In this document: piece after piece, positions 33,701 to 44,480 of the stretch
Layout: the number at the start of each line of letters is the position of its first letter
Position numbering within the stretch: the stretch's first letter is position 1
From: Amphiura filiformis
Taxonomy: Eukaryota > Echinodermata > Ophiuroidea > Amphilepidida > Amphiuridae
DNA length: 64,000 nucleotides
Reading direction: 5' to 3'
Assembly (NCBI RefSeq): GCF_039555335.1
Contig: NC_092637.1
Coordinates: forward strand, 45,773,613-45,837,612
Program-made: the position numbers and the translations under genes
Notes under the pieces: model-generated
What the model saw: only the letters and a program-made list of their open reading frames with translations
Database searches by the model: none
What the model was told of the DNA's origin: nothing

Positions 33701-34358
33701 TACTCAAGTATCAAAAGGATGGTCCACAATAGAGTGATTCACGCAACATGAATAGGGGATTAAAAAACTGTGAAGTAGGACCATGTGAATCCAGTACTCT
33801 ACCATCTGAGCTATCATCCAGCTCTTTGATCGATTGGACTGTTATCCAAATTGCCCATCTTTGCTTGGGGCACTGCAGCCATGAAACAGTGTTGTGTGGC
33901 CGGGCATCCAGTCACATAGATTATAGGCCTTTCTGACTATTTTGTCAAAATTTCTCTCCCAGAAAATCACCTTGCCCCTGCCTCGGCCCCCACCCATCTT
34001 TGCAAAAACCCTGGCTAAGCCACTGCAAGTATCATGCCCACATTAAGTTTCAACATGGGAATTGACAGTATGTACTTTTTTTTAATTTATAAATCTTACA
34101 AGGTCACCTGAAGTAACTTTTTCAATCTTTCCTTCCATTTTGTCTTTTGTTTTACCCAATCAGGAAAGATTACAACGTTGCAGCCTGCAGTGCCAGGACG
34201 ACGTCAAGGACAAACTATCACCGTCCACACCAAGCAATGAAATTGAAAAGATTAAATCAAGACTAGAGACCTGTCTTGTACAATGTGGAGAAAGACATAC
34301 AGCCCTTCTACCAGGGATGACCAAGAGAATGAAGTCAAATCTAGCCCAATTCAAGTAA
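30652..34358 (+). CDS. FAM136A: FAM136A-like twin-CX3C protein, complete, 3 exons
   Basis: Exons 30652-30759, 32713-32853 and 34164-34358 join in phase 0 to 147 residues ending in TAA. The family (DUF842) is a small mitochondrial intermembrane-space protein; its exact role is not settled. Two twin CX3C pairs are visible: CSAKC with CVQNC (exon 2), and CSLQC with CLVQC (exon 3). These are expected to form disulphide-stapled helical hairpins of the Mia40-imported type. Length is slightly above the roughly 138 residues usual in vertebrates; the extra residues may lie in the Ser/Pro-rich linker KLSPSTPSNEIE. The N-terminus MAEGLPAAVAACREKVDQ is characteristic. The ATG at 30652 is the first in frame (the open frame above it starts with TTG). 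Confidence 0.95.
30760..34163 (+). other. FAM136A introns
   Basis: Intron 1 (30760-32712) is plain single-copy-looking sequence with no recognisable element. Intron 2 (32854-34163) contains a repeat fragment at 33050-33420, rich in variants of GCCGCCCCTTC with an A17 run near 33178, and a tRNA-like A-box fragment at about 33765-33830. Confidence 0.6.
32713..32853 (+). CDS. FAM136A: FAM136A exon 2
   Basis: 47 codons from IKMYQCSAKCC to KELEDFM. Acceptor TTCCCAG, donor GTAAGA. Contains the first twin CX3C pair. Confidence 0.95.
34164..34358 (+). CDS. FAM136A: FAM136A exon 3 (terminal)
   Basis: 64 codons plus TAA, from ERLQRCSLQCQDD to MKSNLAQFK. Acceptor AATCAG preceded by a pyrimidine tract. 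Contains the second twin CX3C pair. Confidence 0.95.
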   Translation, partial: ERLQRCSLQCQDDVKDKLSPSTPSNEIEKIKSRLETCLVQCGERHTALLPGMTKRMKSNLAQFK

Positions 34359-35435
34359 TACTGTAAAGCGTCATATTTTTGCAAAATTTATTGAACTGTT
34401 TGAAGCAGTTTTACGGTTGCTTATATTTGCAATTACAAACAGTTACACATATAAGCCATTGGGTAAAATATTTTCACTGGCTGTTTTTTTGGCAGTTCAG
34501 AAAATTTACCGCAAAAAGTGCGAAATAAAACCTAGCGAAAATTTTCCGCTATACAGTATCTATGCAAGGTTGGAGTATTCACAGTTAGCCACCACAGCAG
34601 ACTGTATTGCCTACCCATGATGCAATGTAAGGTGCTGAATAATGCATAGAAACTTGCTATACTTTGGTTGCTAAATAGGATGGTAAATTTTTTTAATGAA
34701 CATAAACAAAGTCCATATAGGGTCTATACCTATTTATCAGTGCGTAGCCTTCCTCAACCAAGCTGCAGCTTACAGCAGCCATATTTAAGCTTCCAAAGCT
34801 GGGGATAGCTGCACACCAGACAGGGTCTAATTCTGCATAAAACCGGCAAGCGTTATTTCTATAGATCTGCTGCGCATTCAAATTGCATTGTATTGCATCG
34901 TAATTTCATTTGTGTCTATGCTAATTATGTTTACACAACATGAACTCACATGTTTTCAAGCAAATTCGCCCGATAATAGGTGATCAAAAGCGATCGGAAT
35001 GTTACAAAAGTACAGATCGCATTCAGCTTACTTCATATGAGATGATCTTTGGAAAAATACGGCATAATTTGTCTTGGTGTTTGCGGAATGCCATGCAGTA
35101 AAATATTTTACGTTGCGGCAATTCATGATTGACAACTAACAATCGGCGTGTCCTTCGTATCCTCCACTGTCAATTTCTTATCCACTCACTAATCCTCACA
35201 ACAGCTTTGTGTTGATTACGTAATGTGTGGAGGCAAATTGCAATAAGTACAATGAAATAATGAGTAGGGCGGGCTCCGAGGCGGGTTTCTTCTTCATCTT
35301 ACGTAACAGTATTGTTCTCCAAAAAAACCCGGAAGCTTGTCGTTTGGAGCTCTAGCTGAAATACAGCAAGATAATGTAAGATAGTAAATGTAAACCTGTA
35401 TTTTAGCTAGAGTATCTCGAGCTACTGCACACTGG
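34359..35435. other. intergenic downstream of FAM136A
   Basis: No exon recognised. 34725-34810 (ATACCTATTTATCAGTG, CCAAGCTGCAGCTTA) is repeated at 35826-35905, so these are two members or two halves of a small element. Confidence 0.5.
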
Positions 35436-35439
35436 TATA

Positions 35440-35825
35440 ATGAAAGACAGAGATATAAAGAATTTATTGCATCTGACGTCATCTGTCAATCAAACTTGAG
35501 CACGGTTTGTTTGACGATGACTTGCTGAACGTGGAGGTATAAACGGGCGCCTTATTGTTAATTTTGCACTTTCAAACATGCAAACCATCTCAAAAGTTAG
35601 GTCTTTATAGTAGGAAACTTTCTTTGGCAAATGCCTAGAAAAGCTGCTTTTTGCCTTGTGAAAGTACGTAATTTTTCACCATTTGCTGCTGTTCCTTTTC
35701 TCCGATCAGCACCAGATAGATCGGTCTTCCTTTTACGCGCTATTAACCTGTGTTAACCAATCAAGGATCGTAATTGACAGTGACATCAGACGCGGTAAAT
35801 TCTTTTTATCTCTGTCTTTAATTAT
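35440..35825. mobile_element. TAATTAAAGACAGAG MITE, copy 2
   Basis: GAAAGACAGAGATATAAAGA at left, TTTTTATCTCTGTCTTTAAT at right. Interior matches 3362-3772 closely (CGTCATCTGTCAATCAAACT). Confidence 0.82.
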
Positions 35826-36139
35826 ATACCTATTTATTGCAGTGCAGCCTTCCTCAGCCAAGCTGCAGCTTAAGCAGCCAAGCTGGAGAAAGCTGCACAC
35901 TGATAATTAGGTATCATTCCTGATGCATACCTCAGTTAAAGCAATTTTCTTTCAAATTATTACGTGTTATGCACTGGTTCACAATGCATTGTGGGAAAGC
36001 AAGTTACTCTGCTATTATTACCCACCTTCACCTGAAGCCACCCTAAAGGGATAATCAGCATATCCCAGAACACCCATAACTTTATAAATTTTTATAGATT
36101 TTGACATATTTTGGAACAAGTGTTATTGTACTATTAGAT

Positions 36140-36480
36140 AGTGTGTGTCTGAGTCTCTTCTCAAGTTGAGAGTAACTTGAGTATATGTGTCCGTACATAT
36201 TAAAACGATGCACTTGTCGGCTGCTACATGTGTCTCATTTCACATAATAGCTAGGAATAAATACCAGATTCATCTCAAGGGGAGGTCACTTCAAATCATC
36301 CGCAAGTCACATGGATTAGGCATACAGAGAAAATTCCATAACCATGTGACTAAAGGGATATTTTGAAGTGACCTTCACTTGAGATGAGTTTGGTATTTAT
36401 TCCTAGCTATCGTTTGAAATGAGATACATGTAGCAGCCGACAAGTGCATCGTTTTGATATGGATGGATACATATGTGTAT
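36140..36480. repeat. foldback, ~125-bp arms
   Basis: Arms include GATGCACTTGTCGGCTGCTA and AGCTAGGAATAAATACCA with complements near 36395-36455. Confidence 0.85.
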
Positions 36481-36562
36481 ATTTCACAGTAGCAGTTTTG
36501 AAGTGTGGGCATTAACCTAATCCTGTGGGGCATAACCCACTTGTAGAAGGGCAGTTTGGCCA

Positions 36563-36642
36563 TATATAGACAAACTGCTATTTCTAGCTTGCGCACCAGT
36601 GTATATGCACTGTATATGCACTGGTGCGCAAGCTAGAAATGC
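36563..36642. repeat. near-perfect hairpin
   Basis: ATTTCTAGCTTGCGCACCAG and its complement, 28-bp arms around GTATATGCAC repeats. Confidence 0.9.
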
Positions 36643-37617
36643 AAAACTAATCAGTGCTTTTGGGTGATACTGACAGCCTCACACTTAACCCCATCAAAAT
36701 GCAGATATTTGTATCAGATGAAAGATCATATTTTACAGTGAAATTTTTAGACCTGATATATGTTTCGTTTAGGTGGTATGAACAAAGACATAGTAGTCTG
36801 GTGATGTACCAAACCAGAAGTAAGATGTATTGTGCTATGGGCTAGGCTACTGTGGTACACAATTTTGATTTCAGTCCAAACCACTGGCGGAATAATGAAC
36901 TCAAAGCATGAAATGAGAATGTTTGGGTGAGGGGCCTCAAAAGTGAGGAACAAAAAATCGGACCACTCACCTTTAACATGAAGATGGATAAAATCACACA
37001 TTCAAGGTTGTATGGCAAGAAGGCCCTATCTGCAATCGCTGCCAGATGTCATGTTTTAGATTGTGTACAATATAGAATGCAGGAATTATCCAAATGTCTA
37101 TGAGGCAGCTATTGCCTGTAGGGCCTTCTGGCACTTAACCCTCAACATGTACTTTTACATTTGCACAAGCGAGACTGTTAAATTTGGACACAGTGGTCAA
37201 CATATGAGGGCAGTCAACGCTGGAGATAGCCACTAACCAGGATGGAAAGAGTTGTATTTTGCAATGTTTTTATGAAATAAGCACAAGCTGTTCTCTTTTG
37301 TAGTGTGACATCAAAATTCATTGTTGTCAAGTCAACTGATTCATACTAACAAAGTTCTGAACCACATTCAAAATGATCACAAAACAAACTCAATGGGTTG
37401 CTAACAGAGTGTGAACAAGTAAACTAAGGCATGATATATTCACTACAACAGCGAATTATGATCCAGTTTATTTATTTACGCTATCATGGATCTTTTGCTG
37501 AATCACGTTTTGTACAGGAAATACCTGATTGCCCCTTTGTCCTCTGTATGGTGTGAAGTGCGTTTTTATACATAGTGTGCTGAAGTTATTACAAGGTATC
37601 ATATTGAACCCTTACTC

Positions 37618-37897
37618 TATAATTAAAGACAGAATTAAAAAGACTAACTTGCGTCTGACATCATCTGTCAATCAAACTCAGGCACAGTTTGTTTACAAGT
37701 GTTGTGATGATGAGTTGCTGAAGGCCGTGGTAAAAATAGGGCACCTCATCATCTCTGCGATTCCTTTTCTCCGATCGGCACCAGATGAATCAATCTTCCT
37801 TTTACACGGTATTAACCAATTACGGGTTGTAGGGAGTTTGCTTGATAGTGACATCAGCTGCAAACGAGTCTTTTTAATTCTGTCTTTAATTATAATA
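37618..37897. mobile_element. TAATTAAAGACAGAG MITE, copy 3
   Basis: TAATTAAAGACAGAATTAAA at left, TTAATTCTGTCTTTAATTA at right. Confidence 0.82.
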
Positions 37898-37906
37898 CCT
37901 GCACTG

Positions 37907-38092
37907 GGCTAATCCAGTTGAAATCCATACACCCCCTGTGGAAGATATTTCCTTAATCTTCCATACAAAGAGTGTGAATTTCAAATAGGTTATCTGATGA
38001 ATGTGTGACTCCATTTGATATTCACACTCCCTGTGTGGGAGATTAAGGTCATGTCTTTCAGAGACACTGTATGGATTTCAACTAGAATAGCC
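37907..38092. mobile_element. GGGCTATTCCAGTTGAAATC foldback family, copy 4
   Basis: Short (~185 bp) form with CACCCCCTGTGGAAGATAT and ACTCCCTGTGTGGGAGATTA. It begins directly next to the previous MITE. Confidence 0.82.
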
Positions 38093-38144
38093 ATTTATTA
38101 TTTCAGTATAATTTTTTTCAACACATGCTGCAAATCTCCTGGGA

Positions 38145-38401
38145 TGTTAACCCTATGGACACTACCTCCCAAATTATCATCAGGCTCTAAGAAGTAGTTT
38201 GATTGGTTATAAAGAGGGCTATGTCATATACTGAGCCAATCAGAGATATGGTAAGAATAGTCAGTAGTGCTGAAGGGGAGTAGACTTCAAAATACTAAGA
38301 GATCTAAAACCTCTATTTTGATTGGTTACTCAGATGATTATATCATGTAATTAACCAATCAGGGGCAATGTAACAAAGGCAGTAGTGTCCATGCCTTAAG
38401 C
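38145..38401. mobile_element. TTAA-ended MITE with GGACACTACC ends
   Basis: TTAACCCTATGGACACTACC ... GGCAGTAGTGTCCATGCCTTAA. Interior has four CCAAT/ATTGG words (GATTGGTTA, CCAATCAGA). Relatives at about 44048-44262, 61651-61861 and 63475-63705. Confidence 0.8.
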
Positions 38402-38564
38402 TGCTCAATAGCACCACAGTAATCCCAAACCTCCTACTATAAAGTATAATTGATTGATGTGATACATTGTATAATGTAGATGTAATTTACCGTAATTAAA
38501 TCTAAATTTGGAAATCATGTTCATTGCTAGAAAGTATAGAAATGTTATTGATCTGGATTGTCAA

Positions 38565-38909
38565 TTAAGGGGGTACTACACCCCTGCCAAATTTTGTGCC
38601 TATTTTTGCACTTTTCTCAAAAATTATAGCGCATTAGTGACAGGTAAGATATGTATATTATAGGGGCAAGGACTACAACTACTGCACTGGAAATTTTATT
38701 TCAGCTCAGACAACAGTTGTGGAGTTACAGTCAAAAATGAGGGAAAACCAATATTTGATCAATAAATCAATAACTACTTGCCTTGAGTTACTGAATTGTC
38801 AGTGCAGTAGTTCTTGCCCCTATCATATACTTGTCACCAAATGCGCTATAATTTTGAAAAAATGCAAAAAAATAGGCACAAAATTGGCCTAGGGGTGTAG
38901 TACCCCTTA
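38565..38909. mobile_element. GGGGTACTACACCCC foldback, copy 2
   Basis: TTAAGGGGGTACTACACCCC ... GGGTGTAGTACCCCTTAA, very close to the 23.6-kb copy. Confidence 0.88.
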
Positions 38910-38931
38910 AATCTGTTTGATGGGATTTCAA

Positions 38932-39105
38932 TTCATCAAATCCAATTTTAGGATGCACAGAGATGAAGAAAAATATGTCTTGCCAAATATTTTTGACCAG
39001 TATCTAGCGCCACCAATGGTAGCAACTTTAAGAAAGAAGAAGCAAGGTTGCCAGTCTGATGAAGCAGGGACTGTCTTTTGGAATTTGGTAGAGAGCATTA
39101 AATAG
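38932..39105 (+). CDS. possible 3' exon of unknown gene
   Basis: After CCAATTTTAG an open frame reads MHRDEEKYVLPNIFDQYL, APPMVATLRKKKQG and AGTVFWNLVESIK, then TAG. Composition is more protein-like than neighbouring frames and an acceptor precedes it, but no family is recognised and no upstream exon was identified. It could equally be a transposase or retrogene fragment. Confidence 0.2.
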   Translation, partial: FIKSNFRMHRDEEKYVLPNIFDQYLAPPMVATLRKKKQGCQSDEAGTVFWNLVESIK

Positions 39106-39298
39106 CTTTTCTGGAGCCTTCAAGGAGAGCTGTTTAGAGCATTTACAATAGAATATAATGAGAAAATGGTCAACCAAGGAGAGCTAAAAATCCCTCTTCT
39201 ATATCAGATTTAAGGAGAGCAGTAGAGTGTGATTGCTCTCACTCTCCTCAAAAAGAAGTCCCTGATGAAGTACTGCATGAAACTGTGACAAGGAATGA

Positions 39299-39512
39299 TT
39301 AAAGAGTTTAACACTACACTATTTTCGCTCACCTAGAACGTTTTCGCTAGGTCGACTACCGTTTTCAGCAGATAGTCATACCATCATTCACATGACATCA
39401 CCAAAAAGGACTATCCTGATTGTAGACAAGATATCATAACAGCATCACCATCTGCTGAAGATGCTAGTGGACCTAGCGATAATGTTCCAGATGAGCGAAA
39501 ACTTATTTGTTT
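39299..39512. mobile_element. MITE with CGCTCACCTGGAACG arms, copy 1
   Basis: AGAGTTTAACACTACACTAT, TTTTCGCTCACCTAGAACG and CTAGGTCGACTA with partial complements at 39460-39505. Closely related to 46950-47225; 41705-41915 is a cousin. Confidence 0.7.
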
Positions 39513-39671
39513 TCATGTTTTATTACAAGTTATTACTCAATTTTCTGAGTATCAGTTGGTGCTGAAAAAATCAGGAAATCACTGTGTACTGAATAACCCT
39601 AATTATGTTATTAATGTGTTTCATAAAAGGGTAAATCAATATCTTGGTGAAATTCAATGTTTTCTAACGCT

Positions 39672-40262
39672 GGGTTATTCCTGTTGATATCCATACACCC
39701 CCTGTGGAAGACATGTCTTTAATCTCCCTAGAGAGGGTGTAGATTTCAAATGAAGTATTCAATCTGGATAAAACCCAGCTAATTCAAAAGCCTTTACCCA
39801 CTTTGTGCAGTGCCATCCTATTGTGTCCGCCATATCTCAATAAGGCTAATTGAGGTAATCCCATGGACGAAAGAGAAACAGACCGCGTACCATCAGTCAA
39901 AGTCCCCATGTATTGTATGCTACCAGTTCTCGCATATTCATGAGGGCCGATTGTTCGATCGTGCTGTGTCTAACAATCACGCCAGCGCCGGCGTGCTGCC
40001 AGCGATATCTGGCGATAGGCGTTGCGTGCATTCGCGACACGCAATAGACCATAAAATACGCGATAATTGCGTAGCAGTCTCGCCTGTCGCATTTCATGGA
40101 ACAATCGGCCCTCATTATCGGATGAGGCGGAGACTTTGACTGGTGGTACGCGCTCTGTCTTATCTTACTCCTCTGTGGGTAATCCCATTTGAAATTCACA
40201 GTCCCTGTGTGGGAGATTAGCGTGTCTGCCATACAGCATGTATGGATTTCAACTGGAATAGA
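39672..40262. mobile_element. GGGCTATTCCAGTTGAAATC foldback family, copy 5, interrupted
   Basis: Left half 39672-39780 and right half 40170-40262 (ending TTTCAACTGGAATAGACCA) flank an unrelated element. Confidence 0.72.
39868..40163. mobile_element. GC-richer MITE nested in the above
   Basis: Inverted ends CGCGTACCATCAGTCAAAGT / ACTTTGACTGGTGGTACGCG, with an inner pair GAGGGCCGATTGTT / AACAATCGGCCCTC. Noticeably more GC than surroundings. Confidence 0.82.
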
Positions 40263-40435
40263 CCATTTTTATTAGCTGTACAAACATTTTACATTTATTA
40301 TTGAGTTGCAGAGCAGCTACAGACATTTCATTTTTCATGGGTTCACTAATTTTCTATTCATCAGCATGTACATACCGGTAAGTATACAGGGAGGTTATTT
40401 TGAGGTATATGGTTTAAAAATATGTGTTATATGTT

Positions 40436-40742
40436 TAGGCGACGGAAAAAACAAACCAGATTTATAGGCCTGACCGATCCAGATTTTGCATTTTTTAAGC
40501 TATGCTAAAATCATATAAAATCTGCTATTTTGTGGCCAAATTGATTGATTTTGACTGAAAATTTATGGGGAAAAACCCCAGATTTATGGGCCTGACCGAT
40601 CCAGATTTTGCGAGAATTTATAAGCTATGCTAAAATCATATAAAATCGGCCATTTTTTGGCCAAAATTGGGGGAAAAGCCCAACCGACCAACCTATTTGA
40701 AGTCAGTCCGCCGGTAAAATATGTTGTTTTTTCATCGCCTTA
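40436..40742. mobile_element. TTAGGCGACGGAAAAAAC MITE, copy 2
   Basis: Ends TTAGGCGACGGAAAAAACA / TGTTTTTTCATCGCCTTA. Interior contains a direct repeat GGCCTGACCGATCCAGATTT (two copies ~115 bp apart). Confidence 0.78.
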
Positions 40743-40939
40743 TGCACCTTTGCATATTTTGAGTCAATAATCATTTTATAAAATAACAATCTGTGATAAT
40801 GGTGTGATATTTACAATTATTTTGCTGTATTTACAAATCTTTTAATTGAATAATAAAAAAGATAAATCATGTTTTGTTGTATTCTCTGTAGTTTTATCTC
40901 ATAATTATTGCATTTGAAGGGTTGTACATAGCATCTCAA

Positions 40940-41165
40940 TGGACCATTTCAAGATCGGCAAAGTTCGGAAAGCCACACTATTTATTTAGTAACCAAGGGG
41001 GTCAAAATGGTGGACAAGACATGTCATGAATTATGGTACCTTTTGCACAAAAATACAGCTTATTTAACCAATGTGAACATAGGTCATCGGTTTAAATATT
41101 TTCCTAGCATATATTGAGCCAACACCTCAGCTACTTGGTTTTTCACAATGATACTTATGGAAAGA
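40940..41165 (+). repeat. repeat shared with 640-780
   Basis: CAATGTGAACATAGGTCATC and ATATTTTCCTAGCATAT match the interior of the long element at 0.4-1.4 kb, so that interior is itself a dispersed repeat. Confidence 0.6.
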
Positions 41166-41704
41166 AATGTTTTGTAATTTTTCGTTGGTTAATTTTGTTT
41201 TACAGAACGAAAACATATGCATCACCTCTTCCACAAATCAGTCTCTCACGCAAGACATACCACCACACGCTTGATTGCACATTGAGTATCTCAGGCAAAA
41301 GTACCTCTCTCATCCATAATTGACCATCGAAAGTTTATTGTGGTTATGATGCCTGTTACAAATTGGAACTTTGCAGTGTACATGATACTGAAGAGGTACT
41401 TTTTATGCACACGTGATCAGAATTATTTCATACTTCGGGTTTCATCGGAATGAAAAGGTCTATAAGGAAGAATGTCCCAATGGTATATTAGGGGGCAAAG
41501 ATAAAATGTTCATTTTGGTCCAGTATGATCAGTGGCATTATGTATACCAAGCACATAATGGCCTTTTCGAGGGTTGAGAGCCAGAAAGCCTCATCACCTG
41601 CTCCCACAAAATGAGCATAAAGTCACCAGGGCACTATAGAAGATAGTCCATTAATCACAACAAAATTCAATAGAAAACGAAAGACATTGTGGAGGAATAT
41701 GAAT

Positions 41705-41915
41705 CAATTTAAGACTTCTACGCTACTCAAATTTCACTCACCGGAGCGCTTTCACCGGGTGGTGGCGCCCCCTTGGTTCCGTCATCGGAGGTGTTCCAAT
41801 AACATCACCAGCAACAACAAATCTTCACAGCAATAACATCCGCTGAAGATGCCGGTTGACCCGGTGAAAGCGCTCCAGTGAGTGAAATTTGAGTACCGTA
41901 GAAGTCTTAAATTGC
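41705..41915. mobile_element. foldback with GAGCGCTTTCACCGGGT arms
   Basis: TCAAATTTCACTCACCGGAG / complement; inner GCGCTTTCACCGGGT / ACCCGGTGAAAGCGC. Arms ~50 bp. Confidence 0.85.
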
Positions 41916-42111
41916 TTCATATTTACGTTTACCACTACGTATGAACATACATCATTATATTGTGGAGGAAATATAGATTTTTGAAGGCCTAAGCAAGGAG
42001 CCAACTAAATGCTCATTTGTGACAGCAGGTCATAGTGAGTTAAGGCTTTCTAGTTCTGGACCTTCAGTTTATCCATTGACCTGCTTCAAAAAATCAGGAC
42101 ACATGTAAACC

Positions 42112-42242
42112 TAATGTAGCCTTTTTGAAGTATGGCAGGCACAAAAGGAGAGGGCATACTTTTGTTTGGGTAATCTTTTGTATGCTTCTCAGCTGAGTAC
42201 GCCCTCTCCTTTTGTGCCCGCCGTACTTCAAAAAGGCTAATG
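42112..42242. repeat. inverted repeat, ~50-bp arms
   Basis: AGCCTTTTTGAAGTATGGCA and GGCACAAAAGGAGAGGGC with complements. Confidence 0.88.
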
Positions 42243-42761
42243 CTGTTTGGTTTCAAAAGCTCTATACTACGAATTTGTGATTAGATGTAGTAAGAGCTTT
42301 TGAAACCATTTCTGCTTCATATAATGCAAAGAATAACATACAAAACTCTTCCCTTTTTTTTAGAAAACCCTGCAAATGGGACAAATTTATTGCTTCAAGA
42401 TTCAGTATACAAAAACCATTAAGAAGTGCTGTCAAATCTGGTATATATAATAATAGTTTCAGCATTTTATTTATAGTACATAAGGGTATAATCAGACCTC
42501 AAACTTTTCCTCTTTTTAGCTGATTTCCTGTTTTTTATTCCAGAAATTTACGCATTATTTGTTATTTTCAGCCCAATTTGAGCTTTCTTAGCATGATTTT
42601 GCACTATTTTCCTCTTTTTTAAAGCATTTTCCTCTTTTCTGACAAATGGTCAGTTTCAGGTCTGAACCTTTGCTTGGTCAAATTTTAACAATTTTTTGGA
42701 ATAAGAATATATATGGCTCAACAACACAATGCAGGATCTTGAAAACTGCAATTATTGTATC

Positions 42762-42845
42762 AGTCCTTCAAGGCCCTTGACCAGGATTTGAACCTAGGAC
42801 CTTTGAGTAATCTAGCCAGTGCTCTGATCAACTGAGCAATCATGT
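42762..42845 (-). repeat. tRNA-like sequence (SINE head)
   Basis: Minus strand has ATTGCTCAGTTGATCAGAGC (A box) and AGGTTCAAATCCTGG (B box), but no fold good enough for a real tRNA gene. Confidence 0.6.
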
Positions 42846-42965
42846 CATGAAAGTACCCCTTTCCCCTTCGCTGCATGCTGCTAGAGAGTGAAGAAATGTG
42901 ATTTGGAATATTTTGGCCTAAATAGGTAATATTTATAATTATGCTTCAATGCTACAAGCTTTTTT

Positions 42966-43045
42966 GATAGCTCAGTTGGTAGTTGGTAAGAGCACTGGCT
43001 AGATTCTCAAGAGTCCCATGTTCAAATCAAGGGGCGCATTTCGCT
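42966..43045 (+). repeat. tRNA-like sequence (SINE head)
   Basis: ATAGCTCAGTTGGTAG (good A box), AGAGCACTGGCTAGA and a degenerate B box TGTTCAAATC. It shares AGAGCACTGGCTAGATT with the minus-strand one at 42.8 kb, in head-to-head orientation. Confidence 0.6.
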
Positions 43046-43183
43046 AACATTTACAATGCATCAAAAGTCCTACACATTGTAAGTCCCAAAGCAATCATAA
43101 TGCTTCCATATGATTTATGATAAGTGGACTTGCGATCAGTTTAATTTGATGCATTGTAAATGATAGTGAAATGCGGCCGGCCC
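43034..43183. mobile_element. MITE with CGCATTTCGCTAACATTTAC ends
   Basis: ATTTACAATGCATCAAA and its complement TTTGATGCATTGTAAAT; outer CGCATTTC / GAAATGCG. Confidence 0.8.
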
Positions 43184-43249
43184 AGGATATATCAAAATTT
43201 TAGCAAAGTATGGCAACATACTTTCAACTATAACTTCATAAAAGTAGAA

Positions 43250-43500
43250 TTTTCTTATTTCTAGTCCAAGAAACAGTACTCACTGTGGACGTTTTGGAGT
43301 CTACCAGACGCCTTTTTCTACACTATTGTTGTTGTGACGTTCTTCTGTTTACCACTGATGCTGATGGTTGCTTCATGTACAGTGTGAAGTTCATAAGATC
43401 ATCACAACAACAATAGTGTAGAAAAAGGCGCCTGGTAGACTCCGAAACGTCCACAGTGAGTACTGTTTCTTGGACTAGAAATAAGAAAATTCTACTATTA
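43250..43500. mobile_element. foldback, ~100-bp arms
   Basis: AAGAAACAGTACTCACTGTG, GACGTTTTGGAGTCTACCAG and ACACTATTGTTGTTGTGA, all with complements in the second arm. Confidence 0.9.
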
Positions 43501-43833
43501 TGTTTCATAACAGTCCTGATGAACATGTTCAGTAACTGTAACTTCACTAATATATATTTGCTCAACAGACACGATTGACCCCTCTTTTTATAGGGAAATA
43601 TGTTATCTTTCTAGTCCTTACAATTTTAGATTAAGATTTAAAAATTCCAAAATTTTATGATCATATCTAGTTAAGACATTAATTAAGTAATGTTGTAAAA
43701 ACTATCAATGCTTTTAACAAATAAAAAAAAATAACAGTATAAAACTTTCATTCATACACAACCTAGAGAAACGGAAAATACAACAAGATTTTTTCCATGT
43801 CATTTTAACTTGATTAAAACCAATTTCCAATTG

Positions 43834-44015
43834 GACCATTCCAATTGAAATCTACACACCCCCTGTGGAAGACATAACCTAAATATCCCACACAGGGAGT
43901 GTAGATAAATAGAGTCACCCATTCAGGTAGCCCCATTTAAAATTCACACTCCCTGTGTGGCAGATTACGGTCATGTCTTCCATAGGGGGTGTATGGATTT
44001 CAAATGGAATAGCCC
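43834..44015. mobile_element. GGGCTATTCCAGTTGAAATC foldback family, copy 6
   Basis: CCATTCCAATTGAAATCTAC ... ATTTCAAATGGAATAGCCCA, short form. Confidence 0.85.
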
Positions 44016-44047
44016 ATTGGCATATATTCTCATGTAAATTGACATTT

Positions 44048-44262
44048 GGCACTGCTGCCTTTCTTACAGAGCCCATGATTGGTTAATTATATGATACAAT
44101 CATCTGAGTACCCAATCAAAATAAAGCTTTTAGATCTCATAGCAATTTTAAGCTTTTGCTTTCAACCACACTGAATATTCTTAGCATATCTCTGATTGGC
44201 TCAATACACATTATAGCTCTCTTTGTAACCAATCAAAATGGTTGTTAGAGACCAATAATTCA
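44048..44262. mobile_element. CCAAT-containing MITE, relative of 38145-38401
   Basis: Contains GATTGGTTAATTATATGATA, CCAATCAAAATAAAGCTTTT and ATCTCTGATTGGCTCAATAC. Ends diverged. Confidence 0.7.
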
Positions 44263-44480
44263 CATGTGGTTAATTCATTCCAATTCCTTAAATCTTTCTT
44301 ACAAATAGGTTACCATACTATATTTATGTATAATTGTATGGCCTTATCTGAGTTGCTATCAATTGCCTTTATAGCATATATTGTACGTTATATTTTTAAA
44401 AAGGCATTATATATTTGTGAAATTGTATCATGTTATATTATTATTTGCAGTGGTGACACAATTCCAAATTTTGATTACCT

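Noticed and set aside
39810-40232. ~110-codon frames on both strands at 39.8-40.2 kb
   Set aside because: They coincide with the GC-richer nested MITE and mirror each other because of its inverted ends.
42762-43045. Functional tRNA genes
   Set aside because: A and B boxes are present but acceptor and anticodon stems do not pair well; SINE heads are the simpler reading.
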